A stretch of 64,000 nucleotides of DNA from Endozoicomonas sp. SCSIO W0465 (GCF_023716865.1 NZ_CP092417.1:2210001-2274000), one strand, 5' to 3'; shown: positions 44,316-54,488, numbered from the stretch's first letter. Notes: generated by a model not told the origin, from the letters alone. Numbers and translations are program-made.

Positions 44316-47300
44316 ATGGAAAGCATGCAATTAACAACTACATCAGGCATCACTCTGATAGAGCCTGCAAGGCCGAATCATTGCTACGCAGCACCTTCAT
44401 TCGCTCGCTCTGTCAACTCTGCTGATTGCGATGTGCCTTTTTGTAAGCGGTCTAAGGCGGATAATTCACACAATACAGCCCTCCTTTCCACTCGAGATAT
44501 CGAATATCTGAGTAATCGCTCGTCTGCCAATCATGAATCGCAACCTGCCGTCTCTCTACCCACAACAGATTTGCAACGGGCCCTTGTGGGCGGCAAGGGT
44601 GGGTTTCTGCACGTTATGCGCCAGGCCGACATCCCGGTTCCACCCTTCACGGTGGTTGACACAACCCTGATCGCTACTCTGGCGCAACACCCTTTCCCCA
44701 CAAAATGCCTGTTGCCTTTTCTGCCAGATATAGGCAAGTGGAGCCGGGAATCATGCAGTCTGGAACAATTGCGCAGGATCGTTACCGAGCTCCCCCGTCA
44801 GCAACAATCAGAATGGCTAAAGGGTTTGTCCGGATTTATTGCCAGCGAGGCTTGCTACCAGCATGTCAAAAATATCAGTGCTGCCCGGGAAATTCGTCAT
44901 CGCTACGCCACTTTCCGGCAACAATCCAAGGGTGCTTGTATCATCCGTAGTTCCGGCGTGGATGAAGACCGCTTCGGTGATGCCCAGGCGGGTCGATTCG
45001 ATTCACGGGTTCATGGTCGCGGCGATATCCTGAAAACCTGCCTGCAGGTCCTGTCGTCCGCTTACCGACCTGAAGTCTGCCCCAACGGGCGGGTAAAACC
45101 CATTGCGCTGATCATGCAGCAATGCATCCATTGCCAGTGGGGGGGGGTAGTGATCAGCCACTCAACCCTGCAGGACGATACCATTCAGGTGGAATATGCA
45201 CCGGGTCAACCGAGGGGGGCAGTCTCCGGAGACTCAGGCATTCGCCCCCATCGCTATGCCATCAGGCGCAATGATAAAAACAAAGAACCAGATCGCGAAT
45301 TTACCCCGGGAGACATTACCACACAGTTTGTCCTGGAAAAAAACAGCGTTGAAGGGACCAGTGAAGAGACCAGTGAAGCGGGTTATATCGAACGGAGCAT
45401 CACGGCAACCACAGATGCGAAAGATATTATGCTTGCTGACGCGACATTGAACCAACTGCAGCGCTATACAGAACAGCTGGAGAATATTGCCTGTTGCCCG
45501 GTGGATATCGAGTTCGGCGTCGATGACCAGCAGCAACTTTACCTGTTCCAGTTCCGGCCAGTGACCCAGCTGCCGGGCAGTGCCCGTTTCTCTGCAAGAG
45601 CCCCAGCCATGGCACTGGCGGAAGGTGTCATGGTGAGTGAAGGTTGCTGCAGTGGTGTAGCCCGGGTGGTCAGCGAACCGGTAACCGTGGAACCGTTTCC
45701 TCCCGGTGCCATTCTGTTTGCCGATCATGCCAGTGACTGGATGCTGGCCCCTGATATTTTGCAACAGGTGGGCGGCTTTGTATTCAGACAAGGAGGAACC
45801 AATGATCATGTTGCCATCACCCTGCGTCAGGCGGGTATTCCCTGTCTCCTGGCTGGATCGCAGTATGTTGAGGCATTAACAGAAGTCAGCGGGCAACCGG
45901 TAACACTGGTGGCAGGCAGCTTTGCTGACAACCCCGGAGCCTATTTGCTAACAGGCGACCAATCTGCCTACTGGCAGGCCAGGAGTATCACTTCCGGTCA
46001 GGATACTATCGGTTCAACCATATCTAACCCTGCAGAACCTCCTGACTTTACCCGGGTTGACGAGGGTTTTGGCTGGCTGAACCGACAAAATAACCGTTTG
46101 CTGGACTATTTTCATGCTGACCGATTATTCAGCCACTGCCTTGGCCCGGGGCGAAGTAAAGCCATCAGCATGTCAGCCAACAGATCGGATCTATTGCGAC
46201 AACTTGGCTTGGAGGTTCGCCGGCTGCAACAGGACTTGCAACGGTTTGTATCCGGTTATCAGCGCTTTTTAGATCTGGCCACCGCGTCTCAACCGGGTAC
46301 CAGACCCTGCGAAGTCCAGTCCTTTATCAATGAACTACCGCGCCTTGAAGCAAAATGGCAATGCCTGAAGGATTCCATTGATGACCTGTGCACCAAAGTG
46401 GTCATGCCGCTGGCCACTGATCAGGAATTACCGGCCCGGCCTGCGAGTTTCAGACAATGGCTGAGGGATTGTCAGACCTTGCAGGATACATTACAAAAAC
46501 TGACCCAACCCAAAAACGTGTGTGATATCCGTTCTGCTCACGATCTGATCTACTGGCTTCATCAGCGATTTGTCAGCGCGCTTGCTCCGGTGGCTGAAGC
46601 ATCCGGTCAGGGACAAACGACTGAAATTGCCGAAGGTAGAATGCTGATTAATATTCTCCCTCAGGGTGCTTCCGGGCTATTAACTGACCATTGCATATCG
46701 GTACTGACCAAACTCAACATAGGAATTAGACCCAATCAGATAGCACTCGGCATGCTGAACATGGTGGATGCCGCTTGTATTCATGCTGTGCTCGGGAATC
46801 ATGTTTGCACCATTAAAATGCTAGAACAGGCCGAAGGAGGCAAAGGCCGCACACTTCGTCTCGATATCTCTGATGATTTTAGCCAGGAAAAACCTCATTT
46901 ACAGGGTAAATTGAAGCGTTTCTGGTTTTTGGTCCAGACACTCCGTTGCGCATCAATTGATGGCAGTTCACGGCCAATGGCGATCAGTTTTAATCAAAGC
47001 GCTGGAAAGTTAATTATAGAATTCACCCAGGTGAATTCGACATTGGCATTACAAGCAGGCTTTGTAAAATTGGTGACCATTCTGTCAGGGCTGACCTGCA
47101 TGGATGTATCAATCAACAAATTTTATCTTGGTTTATGTGCAGAAAAGTGGTGTTTTGACACCTTAGTAAAAAAGTGCCAAAACGATCTGAATGACTCTAC
47201 CAATCACTGGATATACAAACACTGCCTGGTTTTAGATGCAATCATTAGGCGATGTATGCCGCCAGAATGGCATTATGATTATACGTTCTTCGATTATCTG

Positions 47301-48035
47301 GATAGCGAATACAGGCTTTTATTTGAAATGGCTAGTAAAGCTAATGATTGGCTTGCTAAATATGGGGGGCCGAATGCTAATGCAGAACTTCGCCGATTAT
47401 TTAGCGCTGCTACCAGCCACCTTGAACCGGATGATGCCGCCAGAATTATAAAGGAACTGTGTGTTCATATGGCTATTGAAAGAGTCTCTGGGTACCTTTT
47501 TACTCAACTCTTGCGTGAGGATTTTGATTTAGATCACGACCGGGATCTGGTGCTTTTCCTGGTTCAGAAAAACCCAATGATATTCATGTATATCTCCGAA
47601 GAATTTAAGGATGATATTGAAATAGCCAAGTCTGCATTAGGACAGAATGGAATTTTATTAGATCATGCCAGCAATCGGCTTAAAAATGATAAATCGCTGG
47701 TTATGCTTGCCGTCAATAATGCTGGTAACGCACTCGGTTACGCCAGTTCAGATCTCAAAAATGACTATGATGTGGTTTTGTCGGCTACCAGAAACATTGT
47801 GTATGCCTTTGATTGTGCCGGGCCGTTAGTAAAAAACAATGAAGCTCTGTTGAGGATAATCATTAAGGAAAATCCTAAAGCGATGCTTTTTGCTACTGAG
47901 TCTCTTAAAAATGATAAGGTCTTTGTCTTGCCGCTGCTCTCACGAAATGCCAGCATTTACCAATATCTCAGCGAACAATTAAAATCTGATCCGGATATTC
48001 AAGCAGTAGCCTGGCGCAAGGAGGTTGGATCGTAG
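44316..48035 (+). CDS. PEP-synthase/PPDK-like ATP-grasp + phosphohistidine domain fused to DUF4116 repeats
   Basis: A 1239-residue protein of unusual design. Residues 1-80 look disordered. About 83-420 form a PPDK/PEP-synthase ATP-grasp domain: VGGKGGFLHVMRQADIPVPP, CIIRSSGVDEDRFGDAQAG, and CPVDIEFGVDD then LFQFRPVT. About 440-540 is the swivelling domain with GGTNDHVAITLRQAGIPCLL, where His498 fits the phosphorylated His. The PEP-binding barrel expected next is absent. Residues about 560-1060 are unrecognised. About 1065-1235 contain DUF4116-type repeats (for example LKNDYDVVLSATRN). It could phosphorylate an unknown small molecule or protein, as rifampicin phosphotransferase does with related domains; this is speculation. 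The start is ATG 44316, with gggaagga upstream. Confidence 0.85.
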   Translation: MESMQLTTTSGITLIEPARPNHCYAAPSFARSVNSADCDVPFCKRSKADNSHNTALLSTRDIEYLSNRSSANHESQPAVSLPTTDLQRALVGGKGGFLHVMRQADIPVPPFTVVDTTLIATLAQHPFPTKCLLPFLPDIGKWSRESCSLEQLRRIVTELPRQQQSEWLKGLSGFIASEACYQHVKNISAAREIRHRYATFRQQSKGACIIRSSGVDEDRFGDAQAGRFDSRVHGRGDILKTCLQVLSSAYRPEVCPNGRVKPIALIMQQCIHCQWGGVVISHSTLQDDTIQVEYAPGQPRGAVSGDSGIRPHRYAIRRNDKNKEPDREFTPGDITTQFVLEKNSVEGTSEETSEAGYIERSITATTDAKDIMLADATLNQLQRYTEQLENIACCPVDIEFGVDDQQQLYLFQFRPVTQLPGSARFSARAPAMALAEGVMVSEGCCSGVARVVSEPVTVEPFPPGAILFADHASDWMLAPDILQQVGGFVFRQGGTNDHVAITLRQAGIPCLLAGSQYVEALTEVSGQPVTLVAGSFADNPGAYLLTGDQSAYWQARSITSGQDTIGSTISNPAEPPDFTRVDEGFGWLNRQNNRLLDYFHADRLFSHCLGPGRSKAISMSANRSDLLRQLGLEVRRLQQDLQRFVSGYQRFLDLATASQPGTRPCEVQSFINELPRLEAKWQCLKDSIDDLCTKVVMPLATDQELPARPASFRQWLRDCQTLQDTLQKLTQPKNVCDIRSAHDLIYWLHQRFVSALAPVAEASGQGQTTEIAEGRMLINILPQGASGLLTDHCISVLTKLNIGIRPNQIALGMLNMVDAACIHAVLGNHVCTIKMLEQAEGGKGRTLRLDISDDFSQEKPHLQGKLKRFWFLVQTLRCASIDGSSRPMAISFNQSAGKLIIEFTQVNSTLALQAGFVKLVTILSGLTCMDVSINKFYLGLCAEKWCFDTLVKKCQNDLNDSTNHWIYKHCLVLDAIIRRCMPPEWHYDYTFFDYLDSEYRLLFEMASKANDWLAKYGGPNANAELRRLFSAATSHLEPDDAARIIKELCVHMAIERVSGYLFTQLLREDFDLDHDRDLVLFLVQKNPMIFMYISEEFKDDIEIAKSALGQNGILLDHASNRLKNDKSLVMLAVNNAGNALGYASSDLKNDYDVVLSATRNIVYAFDCAGPLVKNNEALLRIIIKENPKAMLFATESLKNDKVFVLPLLSRNASIYQYLSEQLKSDPDIQAVAWRKEVGS

Positions 48036-48066
48036 CCAGTATGTTCTTCACGCCTTGAAAAGTGGC

Positions 48067-49491
48067 TTAATTTCTCAGTCTGCCTTTCGCCTTTTTCTCC
48101 ATGATCACATACAGTCCCTCAAGCACTTTTTTTGCGGTGGGGCGCTGCTTTGGATCAATGTCTGTACACCGTTCGACCAAAGCCACTAATTGACAGAGCT
48201 TTTTCTTATCGCCATCGGATAATTCGGTTTCCACAGCCCCGGAAACCGCTTTTTTCATAGTCGGCAGGTTCAGTTTCAACAACCCTTTCGGCTCAGACAG
48301 ATATCGGGTACCGTAACCTGCTTTTTGTATTGCTGCCGCTTCATTAGCAACCGCCCTATCTACGTCATCGGATTTATATAAGTTGGAAGACTTCATATAG
48401 TCCGCCAGGGATTGCTGCAAAATGCCCGCTTTACAAAGCACCTCTTCTCCCCCCGTGATATGACAGATCATCACTGCCAGCAACAGGCCATATGACCATA
48501 TATCCCCCTCCTTGCTTGCAGCAACGTATTGCCAGGAGGCAAACCCGGCACGGGTCCCGGCATAAGCCCCGGGGAACCGGAGTTCTGGTGCATGCCAGGC
48601 ATTATTATAAAAAATAAAGCGTTTTTCTCCTGATTGACGCGTTCCCGAGCACTCGCCAACCACACTGAAACGTTCTGTATTGCCCGGCCCCAACTGGCCA
48701 TCAATGATACGCAGGTTCTTTAGTCGGATATCACCATGGGCAACCCCTTGCTCATGCATGGAAGCAATGGTACCGGTCAGGCTGCTTATATCTTGCAGCA
48801 CGTTTTTTAATAGACCAGAGACTGGCGTAATGTATTTTTCACCCAGGCCATCAAGTAAAGGCCAGTGGCCCAGTGTTGGGTCAGAATCACTGGCAACACT
48901 AACATCAACACCGGCAGCGGGCTTCGGCAATCCTTTAATGCCATAATGGCTGTATAAATGATGCTGTCTGCAAGTAGCAGGCAACATTTCCAGCAGTTGA
49001 AAGATCCCTTCTTCCTGTTGTTCAGGGTATTGTTCAGGGTATTGTTCAGGCTGTTGTTCAGGGCTGTCCTCCATGCATAGATAATGCTTTATCAAGTGAA
49101 CATTATCCGGGTTGACCATCAGTAAAATACCCAGCGACTTTTCCACACCGCCCCTGTCCCTGACAGAGACTTTGGCAGCTTCTGTAAACCATGTTTTTTC
49201 TACAGGCTCTATAGTCAATGCACGGTCAGCTGAACTGCTTTCTATCACAGGAGAGGGTAATAAGGTCATTCTGCACTGTTCATCAGAATCCATATCGCTG
49301 CGAGTCTTTCTTCTGAAAATGTCATAGGTTGTCATGTCTGGTCGATCATCTACCCGCTTGATGATCAGGTCGTCGTTCGTTTTTACAGATTGTATGCGTC
49401 GACTGAATGCATCTGTGACAATGTACTGCTCGTCACGCAGAAAAGCATGAAACTGGCAGTTATTGATGCTCTTGTTTGCAGGAGTAAGCAT
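48067..49491 (-). CDS. Eukaryotic-type protein-kinase-like protein with altered core
   Basis: A 474-residue protein. Residues about 225-460 resemble a Ser/Thr kinase C-lobe: MHEQGVAHGDIRLKNLRI (HGD in place of HRD, with Asn259), WHAPELR (APE motif), GDIWSYGLLLAVMI, and CTDIDPKQRPTAKKVLEGL. The DFG position reads VGE, and the N-lobe lysine is not obvious, so it may be a pseudokinase or an atypical kinase. A short PEQY/PEQ repeat lies at about 147-159. There is no membrane segment. The start is set by ggaggaaggaaag. It converges on the PPDK-DUF4116 gene, 31 bp apart. A host-directed effector role is possible. Confidence 0.75.
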   Translation of the reverse strand: MLTPANKSINNCQFHAFLRDEQYIVTDAFSRRIQSVKTNDDLIIKRVDDRPDMTTYDIFRRKTRSDMDSDEQCRMTLLPSPVIESSSADRALTIEPVEKTWFTEAAKVSVRDRGGVEKSLGILLMVNPDNVHLIKHYLCMEDSPEQQPEQYPEQYPEQQEEGIFQLLEMLPATCRQHHLYSHYGIKGLPKPAAGVDVSVASDSDPTLGHWPLLDGLGEKYITPVSGLLKNVLQDISSLTGTIASMHEQGVAHGDIRLKNLRIIDGQLGPGNTERFSVVGECSGTRQSGEKRFIFYNNAWHAPELRFPGAYAGTRAGFASWQYVAASKEGDIWSYGLLLAVMICHITGGEEVLCKAGILQQSLADYMKSSNLYKSDDVDRAVANEAAAIQKAGYGTRYLSEPKGLLKLNLPTMKKAVSGAVETELSDGDKKKLCQLVALVERCTDIDPKQRPTAKKVLEGLYVIMEKKAKGRLRN

Positions 49492-49836
49492 CTTTCCTTC
49501 CTCCCTAAACTCAGAAGAGAAACAGGAACACAGGGTATCAAACGGATACTCCTGCCGTTAAAACAGTTGGAGGATAGTTCAATTTATGGTCAGAAACACT
49601 AACAGCGTTGTTACCGGCGTAACCATTGACTACCCCGATCTGTAGCAGCATACCCACGATTGGCTCTCTAATAGAATTCAGAGCCTGTTGATTTGTGTTT
49701 GTCTTGGTACACCCGAGATAGGAACAAACTTATGGGTGAAAATCCCCTGTGGGAGGATCGGGGGATCTGACTGGTGACAAAGACGCTTGCTGATGACCAT
49801 CGCCAGCTTAATGGAAGCGCGATAAGGCTGAGCCTG
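49492..49836. other. Intergenic stretch with no recognised gene
   Basis: About 345 bp between the kinase-like gene and the disrupted gene. The part 49690-49840 contains runs such as ggtgaaaatcccctgtgggaggatcgggggatct that could fold. I cannot assign it to a known RNA or intron. Confidence 0.4.
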
Positions 49837-50808
49837 TCAGTTCTCACAATAGGATTTAAGTACAGGTTCGCAGTGACCGGATACTGTCGAGTTCTTTATT
49901 TCATGTTGTTCAAATTTCATGTTATCGGCAACCAGTGCCTTATAGGCTTTTTTTGAGCTATCAGGTGAGAGCAAATAGGTTTCTTTACCCGCTTCACTTC
50001 GGTATAACCAACGGTCGGGCTTGCCATGAATCTGGAAAATAATTGCTTCTCCCAATGTTTCTACATTTACATCCATTGAAACAGAAAAAACACCACCCAT
50101 GGGCACAGAATTCGGGCAATTGTTAAGATACGCCTTGGATTCCTTTAAAAAAGCAAGTTTCTTGTCTGAATAACCTGCCGGAACTTCACCTTCCTTAAAA
50201 AAGCAGCTGGTTAGCTCTACTCTTCCCTTGCATCGCTTATCATCGCTATGGTCAGGGGGGCAATTATTTTGCCCACCTGTTTTACTGAGAGTGTTGTCAC
50301 GAAAGTCTTTAAGTTCAAAACGATAGATTATCTCTTTTTCCCTCATAGCAAATTTCTGCATCAACCTTGAGGGATTTGGATTGCCAATTCTGGCAAATTG
50401 ACCATCCATGGTCAGTTCGTTTTCCTGCAGCGGTCGATTATGATCTTTTACCAGAGCAACAGTAGTCGATCCGCTATTTTTCTTGCGGTTTGACCGTCTA
50501 TTTCTAACAGTGCTATCCAAAGAATCATTATCTATTTGATCGTGTTCCTTGTTCAGAGAGTTAACCAAAGCCTGATGTGCCGCTTCACCGCCATCCTTTT
50601 CGATTTCCAATAAAGGTGCTGATTGCAGACCAGATGACTCAACCGCAGAATCAGCGCTGTCGAATGTACTGTTACTCCAGTCTTTAATGGGTGGTGTTGG
50701 CCTGAGCTGTAGAGAGCTGGAATTATCAGGCAAAGGGTTGGCATCTGTAACACTTCGGCTAGACAGGAGGGCTGTTGCCAGAATCTTGCCGGGATATTGG
50801 CTTAGATA

Positions 50809-52509
50809 GTTCTCGTCCAAAAACGCATCAGGCAATCATAATTAGATTGTACGTGCGTTTTGATATTTCCTGAAATTCCAGAGAGCCGCAAAAACTCTTC
50901 CCTTTTTTTCTCTAATCTGGGACGGATATTGGAGAAAAACGCGAAAAGCAGGCAGAAAACATCCTCCCACCATGCTGGAAAGGTACTTTCATGTAGCGTG
51001 GAGGTGGCTATCAGGATGGTGCCGGGTGTCTGGCCAGAATCACCAGGTTGTAACAGACCACCGATAACCAGCAATGAGAATCAAAACGCTCAGAACCCTT
51101 GCAGTGGCAACGTGATAGCCCAAAACATCTCTTTAGCCACGAAATTCCCGCTTCAATACCTGCCCGGAAGCGAAAGAGCGTTTTATACACATACTGACTT
51201 TTAGTCATCTCTTCGACTTCAAGTCCGCGCTTCTTATTAAAAGCTACATCGCTGATTCCCATGGCCTTGGCTTTTTCCAAATTAGCGCGACACGCGTATC
51301 CGCCGTCACCGCTTGTCTGGCGAGGTACACGACCATAAATTTCTTTTTGTCTTTCCATCATCGGAATGAATTGGTCCGAATCCGCTGGGTTACCTTCCTC
51401 AATAACCAGGTCCAGGATCAATCGACTTTTTCCCTGAACCAGGTTCAGTTTATGGCCATACTGTACTTGCCGCCTGTCTTTTACGATGATATCCGTATGG
51501 GGTTCATACAGGCTAACCACTTTTTCCTGGGCTGGCACCTTTTCACCCTTAAAGACCCTGCGCTCTGTCTGGGAGACTATTGCATCCACCAGGGGTAACA
51601 GGTGATCCACATCGGCCTGCCACTTGTCGGCATCATCAGCCAGGAGACACTGCCCCTGCTGACGGGCGTTTGCTAGCGTGACAGTAGCTTCGATAAGTAC
51701 CTTCCGGGATTTTCGGGTCAACTGCAGCAGTTTTTTATAATGCTGATGCCGCTCTTCTTTGCCAGCGTAGATGCATTTTCTGGCCGCATCTTTTACGGCT
51801 CGGTTGTGATGGGTATATTCATAAAGCGGTGTCGCTGTCAGTGTTTGTCCCCGTTCCAGCAGCCGACAAATTTCTTTAACGGAACTGGCTAAAAGATCAC
51901 TGTCGCAAGGAGGTTTGATATCCGATTCGGTGACTGTGCTGTCAATAGCCACAGTGCGCCCTTTTTCAATACCCTGATCTTTAGCGGTCATTAGCTGACA
52001 GTTATTAATCCGTTCCCATGTAGATGCAGTAAGAAGGCTGATGAGCCCATGCAAACTGGAGCGACTGGGGCGCTGGTTTGGTTCGAGGCGACAAAAGTCT
52101 CGAAAGAGCATGGAGTCCATCAAAACAAACGACAAGTAGTCATAATCACAATTCAAATACTGTTTCAGGAGTGCCGCACGAAGAACGGATTCTGCTGATA
52201 GTCCGTTCCGCCCAGTGTTCTGTTTATCACCAGAACTTAAGTCCTCATAAATCCAGTCATTGAACTGTGGATGGGCGTCAAGCCATTGCGAGATACCGGA
52301 AAGCTGGGAGCAGATTTCATGAGGTACGTAATGGAGTTCCATACTACACTGCGGGTTGCGTTTTTTGCGCATTTGGAGTCCTCTGTTTTTGGCAATCCCT
52401 TATGTTTCTTGCTCTTGGGAAGTTTAGTCGCCAGATAGCAGTAGGGCTCCACTTAATTTTTCAGGATAAAATCTACAGTTTTCAATTGGTTGTGTTTTTG
52501 GACGAGAAC
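50809..52509 (-). mobile_element. ISNCY-type insertion sequence, copy 1 (complete)
   Basis: A 1701-bp element with ends gttctcgtccaaaaac and gtttttggacgagaac as inverted repeats. A perfect 6-bp target duplication TAGATA lies at 50803-50808 and 52510-52515. Size, repeat and duplication fit what I recall of the ISDol1 group of ISNCY. Second copy at 53849-56588. Confidence 0.9.
51011..52372 (-). CDS. ISNCY-family transposase (ISDol1-like)
   Basis: A 453-residue DDE-type transposase. The N-terminal DUF772-like region has LSAESVLRAALLKQYLNCDY and SFVLMDSMLFRDFCRL. First catalytic Asp in TVAIDSTVTESDI, then GHKLNLVQGKSRLILDLVIEEGNP (positions roughly 295-318), GDGGYA, and C-terminal FRAGIEAGISWLKRCFGLSR with the final Glu. 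The frame is intact; the second copy at 53986-56387 is identical in the parts that remain. Family name is by motif recollection. Confidence 0.88.
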   Translation of the reverse strand: MRKKRNPQCSMELHYVPHEICSQLSGISQWLDAHPQFNDWIYEDLSSGDKQNTGRNGLSAESVLRAALLKQYLNCDYDYLSFVLMDSMLFRDFCRLEPNQRPSRSSLHGLISLLTASTWERINNCQLMTAKDQGIEKGRTVAIDSTVTESDIKPPCDSDLLASSVKEICRLLERGQTLTATPLYEYTHHNRAVKDAARKCIYAGKEERHQHYKKLLQLTRKSRKVLIEATVTLANARQQGQCLLADDADKWQADVDHLLPLVDAIVSQTERRVFKGEKVPAQEKVVSLYEPHTDIIVKDRRQVQYGHKLNLVQGKSRLILDLVIEEGNPADSDQFIPMMERQKEIYGRVPRQTSGDGGYACRANLEKAKAMGISDVAFNKKRGLEVEEMTKSQYVYKTLFRFRAGIEAGISWLKRCFGLSRCHCKGSERFDSHCWLSVVCYNLVILARHPAPS

Positions 52510-52960
52510 TAGATAATAAAGAGGGTTCGGAATGTTGCTCAGCTCAGAGCCTATTGAGCTTAATCCTGACTTTAGCGCTTGTGCAGCACCTGAGATGCTG
52601 CGGCTATTGAATTGTCCCTGAAGCTTTGCTGATCGTTCATTACTGTTAAATTCGGTTAACGATGAAGTGGGTATATTGTCTGTCACTCGATTTTGTATCA
52701 TCACTGATTTTCCTGTCTCTATTGCAGTCTGGTTCACGAGGGTATCAGTAAGTTTTTGAACTGACCGATTAAACAGTAGATATGTTGTATACCTACATCG
52801 ACATATGACAGAAACAGGATCAGAATGTTTCTGCATTTTTTCATTGAGTTCTTGTCATATCTGCCGGTAATAGCGGGTTACTTATTGATGGATTCAGTGG
52901 TTGATGAGATGATCTGCACCTTTTTATGTATCTGTCCTGAAAGGGAGAGAGGAGATTGAG

Positions 52961-53701
52961 TTGAGCGTTAATTCTGGAAAAACATCTCTGGCCAATTGTG
53001 AGTTTGATCAGCAGCAGGAAAAAGTATTGTCTGCCTATCTGGCATCACGCCCTGCCGGGAAAAGCGGTCGGGTTATGACGCTGTCGGCCATTAAAGGCCT
53101 GATGTTTGCCATTGCCAACTCACCAGTTAATGTTCCGCCGGACCGTTGGATGGCTCTGGCGCTGGCAACCAGAACACCCAGGTTTTCCTCTGCACAGCAG
53201 GAAGATGCTGTTCGTCATATTCTGTTTAACTTGCTGGATAAAACCAGAAAGACCATCAGTGGTGGTTTTGAGGTACTTCCGGAAGAGTGCCGGGCTGAAG
53301 ATGTTTATTCTTCAGAATTTTCCCGTCTTCAGGAATGGGCGATGGGTTATGGGCAGGGCAGTGAACTGCTGATGGACGTCTGGACCCAGGTACTGAAGCA
53401 TCCCAAGGTTCAGCCTATGGAAGAGTCCTGGTCCAGATGTATGGTGCTGTTGAATGTCTGGAGTCGTGCTGGCAGGCTTCTGGAACAATCCAAAAAGAAA
53501 AATGGCCCGGATGTGAATAAGATGCTGCAGGCAATGCCAGCAGTGGCCCGTGAAATGGCGGTGATGTGTCACGATATTCGCGAGATTTGGCAGAAGGCTC
53601 TGGAAAAGCCGGCTCCGGTCAAGGTGACTAAGGTTGGTCGTAACGATCCTTGCCCATGCGGTAGCGGTAAAAAGCACAAGAAGTGCTGTGAAACCCGGTA
53701 A
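52961..53701 (+). CDS. UPF0149/YecA-like protein with C-terminal SEC-C motif
   Basis: A 246-residue cytoplasmic protein. Its N-terminal helical part (about residues 18-190) resembles the YecA/UPF0149 family, with LSAYLASRPAGKSGRVMTLS and LEVLPEEC-type segments. The C-terminus is a SEC-C zinc motif, VGRNDPCPCGSGKKHKKCC. SEC-C tails bind zinc and, in SecA, help contact SecB and ribosomes; the role here is unknown. The start is TTG 52961 with gggagagaggag upstream. It is the only intact non-mobile gene between 49.5 and 58.4 kb. Confidence 0.85.
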   Translation: MSVNSGKTSLANCEFDQQQEKVLSAYLASRPAGKSGRVMTLSAIKGLMFAIANSPVNVPPDRWMALALATRTPRFSSAQQEDAVRHILFNLLDKTRKTISGGFEVLPEECRAEDVYSSEFSRLQEWAMGYGQGSELLMDVWTQVLKHPKVQPMEESWSRCMVLLNVWSRAGRLLEQSKKKNGPDVNKMLQAMPAVAREMAVMCHDIREIWQKALEKPAPVKVTKVGRNDPCPCGSGKKHKKCCETR

Positions 53702-54488
53702 AACGTGTTGGCATCACGCAGAGCAAAAGATGCCGATTTGGCCGGAGCATTAATCGACACTGTATGCGCTGCGTAGTGCGCTTCGTGGTTTTCAGGTATC
53801 TTCAGGCGCGCCCGTCTTCTCCCTAGGAGGCTGTCCGAGAACTAGCTAGTTCTCGTCCAAAAACACAACCAATTGAAAACTGTAGATTTTATCCTGAAAA
53901 ATTAAGTGGAGCCCTACTGCTATCTGGCGACTAAACTTCCCAAGAGCAAGAAACATAAGGGATTGCCAAAAACAGAGGACTCCAAATGCGCAAAAAACGC
54001 AACCCGCAGTGTAGTATGGAACTCCATTACGTACCTCATGAAATCTGCTCCCAGCTTTCCGGTATCTCGCAATGGCTTGACGCCCATCCACAGTTCAATG
54101 ACTGGATTTATGAGGACTTAAGTTCTGGTGATAAACAGAACACTGGGCGGAACGGACTATCAGCAGAATCCGTTCTTCGTGCGGCACTCCTGAAACAGTA
54201 TTTGAATTGTGATTATGACTACTTGTCGTTTGTTTTGATGGACTCCATGCTCTTTCGAGACTTTTGTCGCCTCGAACCAAACCAGCGCCCCAGTCGCTCC
54301 AGTTTGCATGGGCTCATCAGCCTTCTTACTGCATCTACATGGGAACGGATTAATAACTGTCAGCTAATGACCGCTAAAGATCAGGGTATTGAAAAAGGGC
54401 GCACTGTGGCTATTGACAGCACAGTCACCGAATCGGATATCAAACCTCCTTGCGACAGTGATCTTTTAGCCAGTTCCGTTAAAGAAAT

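Larger units (their letters stand above)
49837..52701 (-). pseudogene. Effector-like hypothetical gene split by ISNCY-type IS
   Basis: The 5' part runs from ATG 52701 (MIQNRVTDNIPTSSLTE, with ACAGGAAAA upstream) to the IS at 52509. The 3' part continues from 50808 to the stop at 49837. Removing the IS and one TAGATA copy gives a continuous frame reading NPLYYLSQYPGKI across the join, about 385 residues. The product is hydrophilic and Ser/Asn/Asp-rich in its first half. The second half has several cysteines (NNCPPDHS, CKGR, SGHCEP, KSYC) and no known family. Next to the kinase-like and PPDK-like genes it may be a former effector. The 3' part could still be expressed from an internal start. Confidence 0.78.

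Noticed and set aside
45234..45809. 191-codon minus-strand frame inside the PPDK-like gene
   Set aside because: Antisense shadow of the ATP-grasp/His domains, with no motif of its own.
49690..49840. Group II intron fragment
   Set aside because: The sequence has a vaguely intron-like run but lacks a recognisable domain V, reverse transcriptase or boundary motifs.
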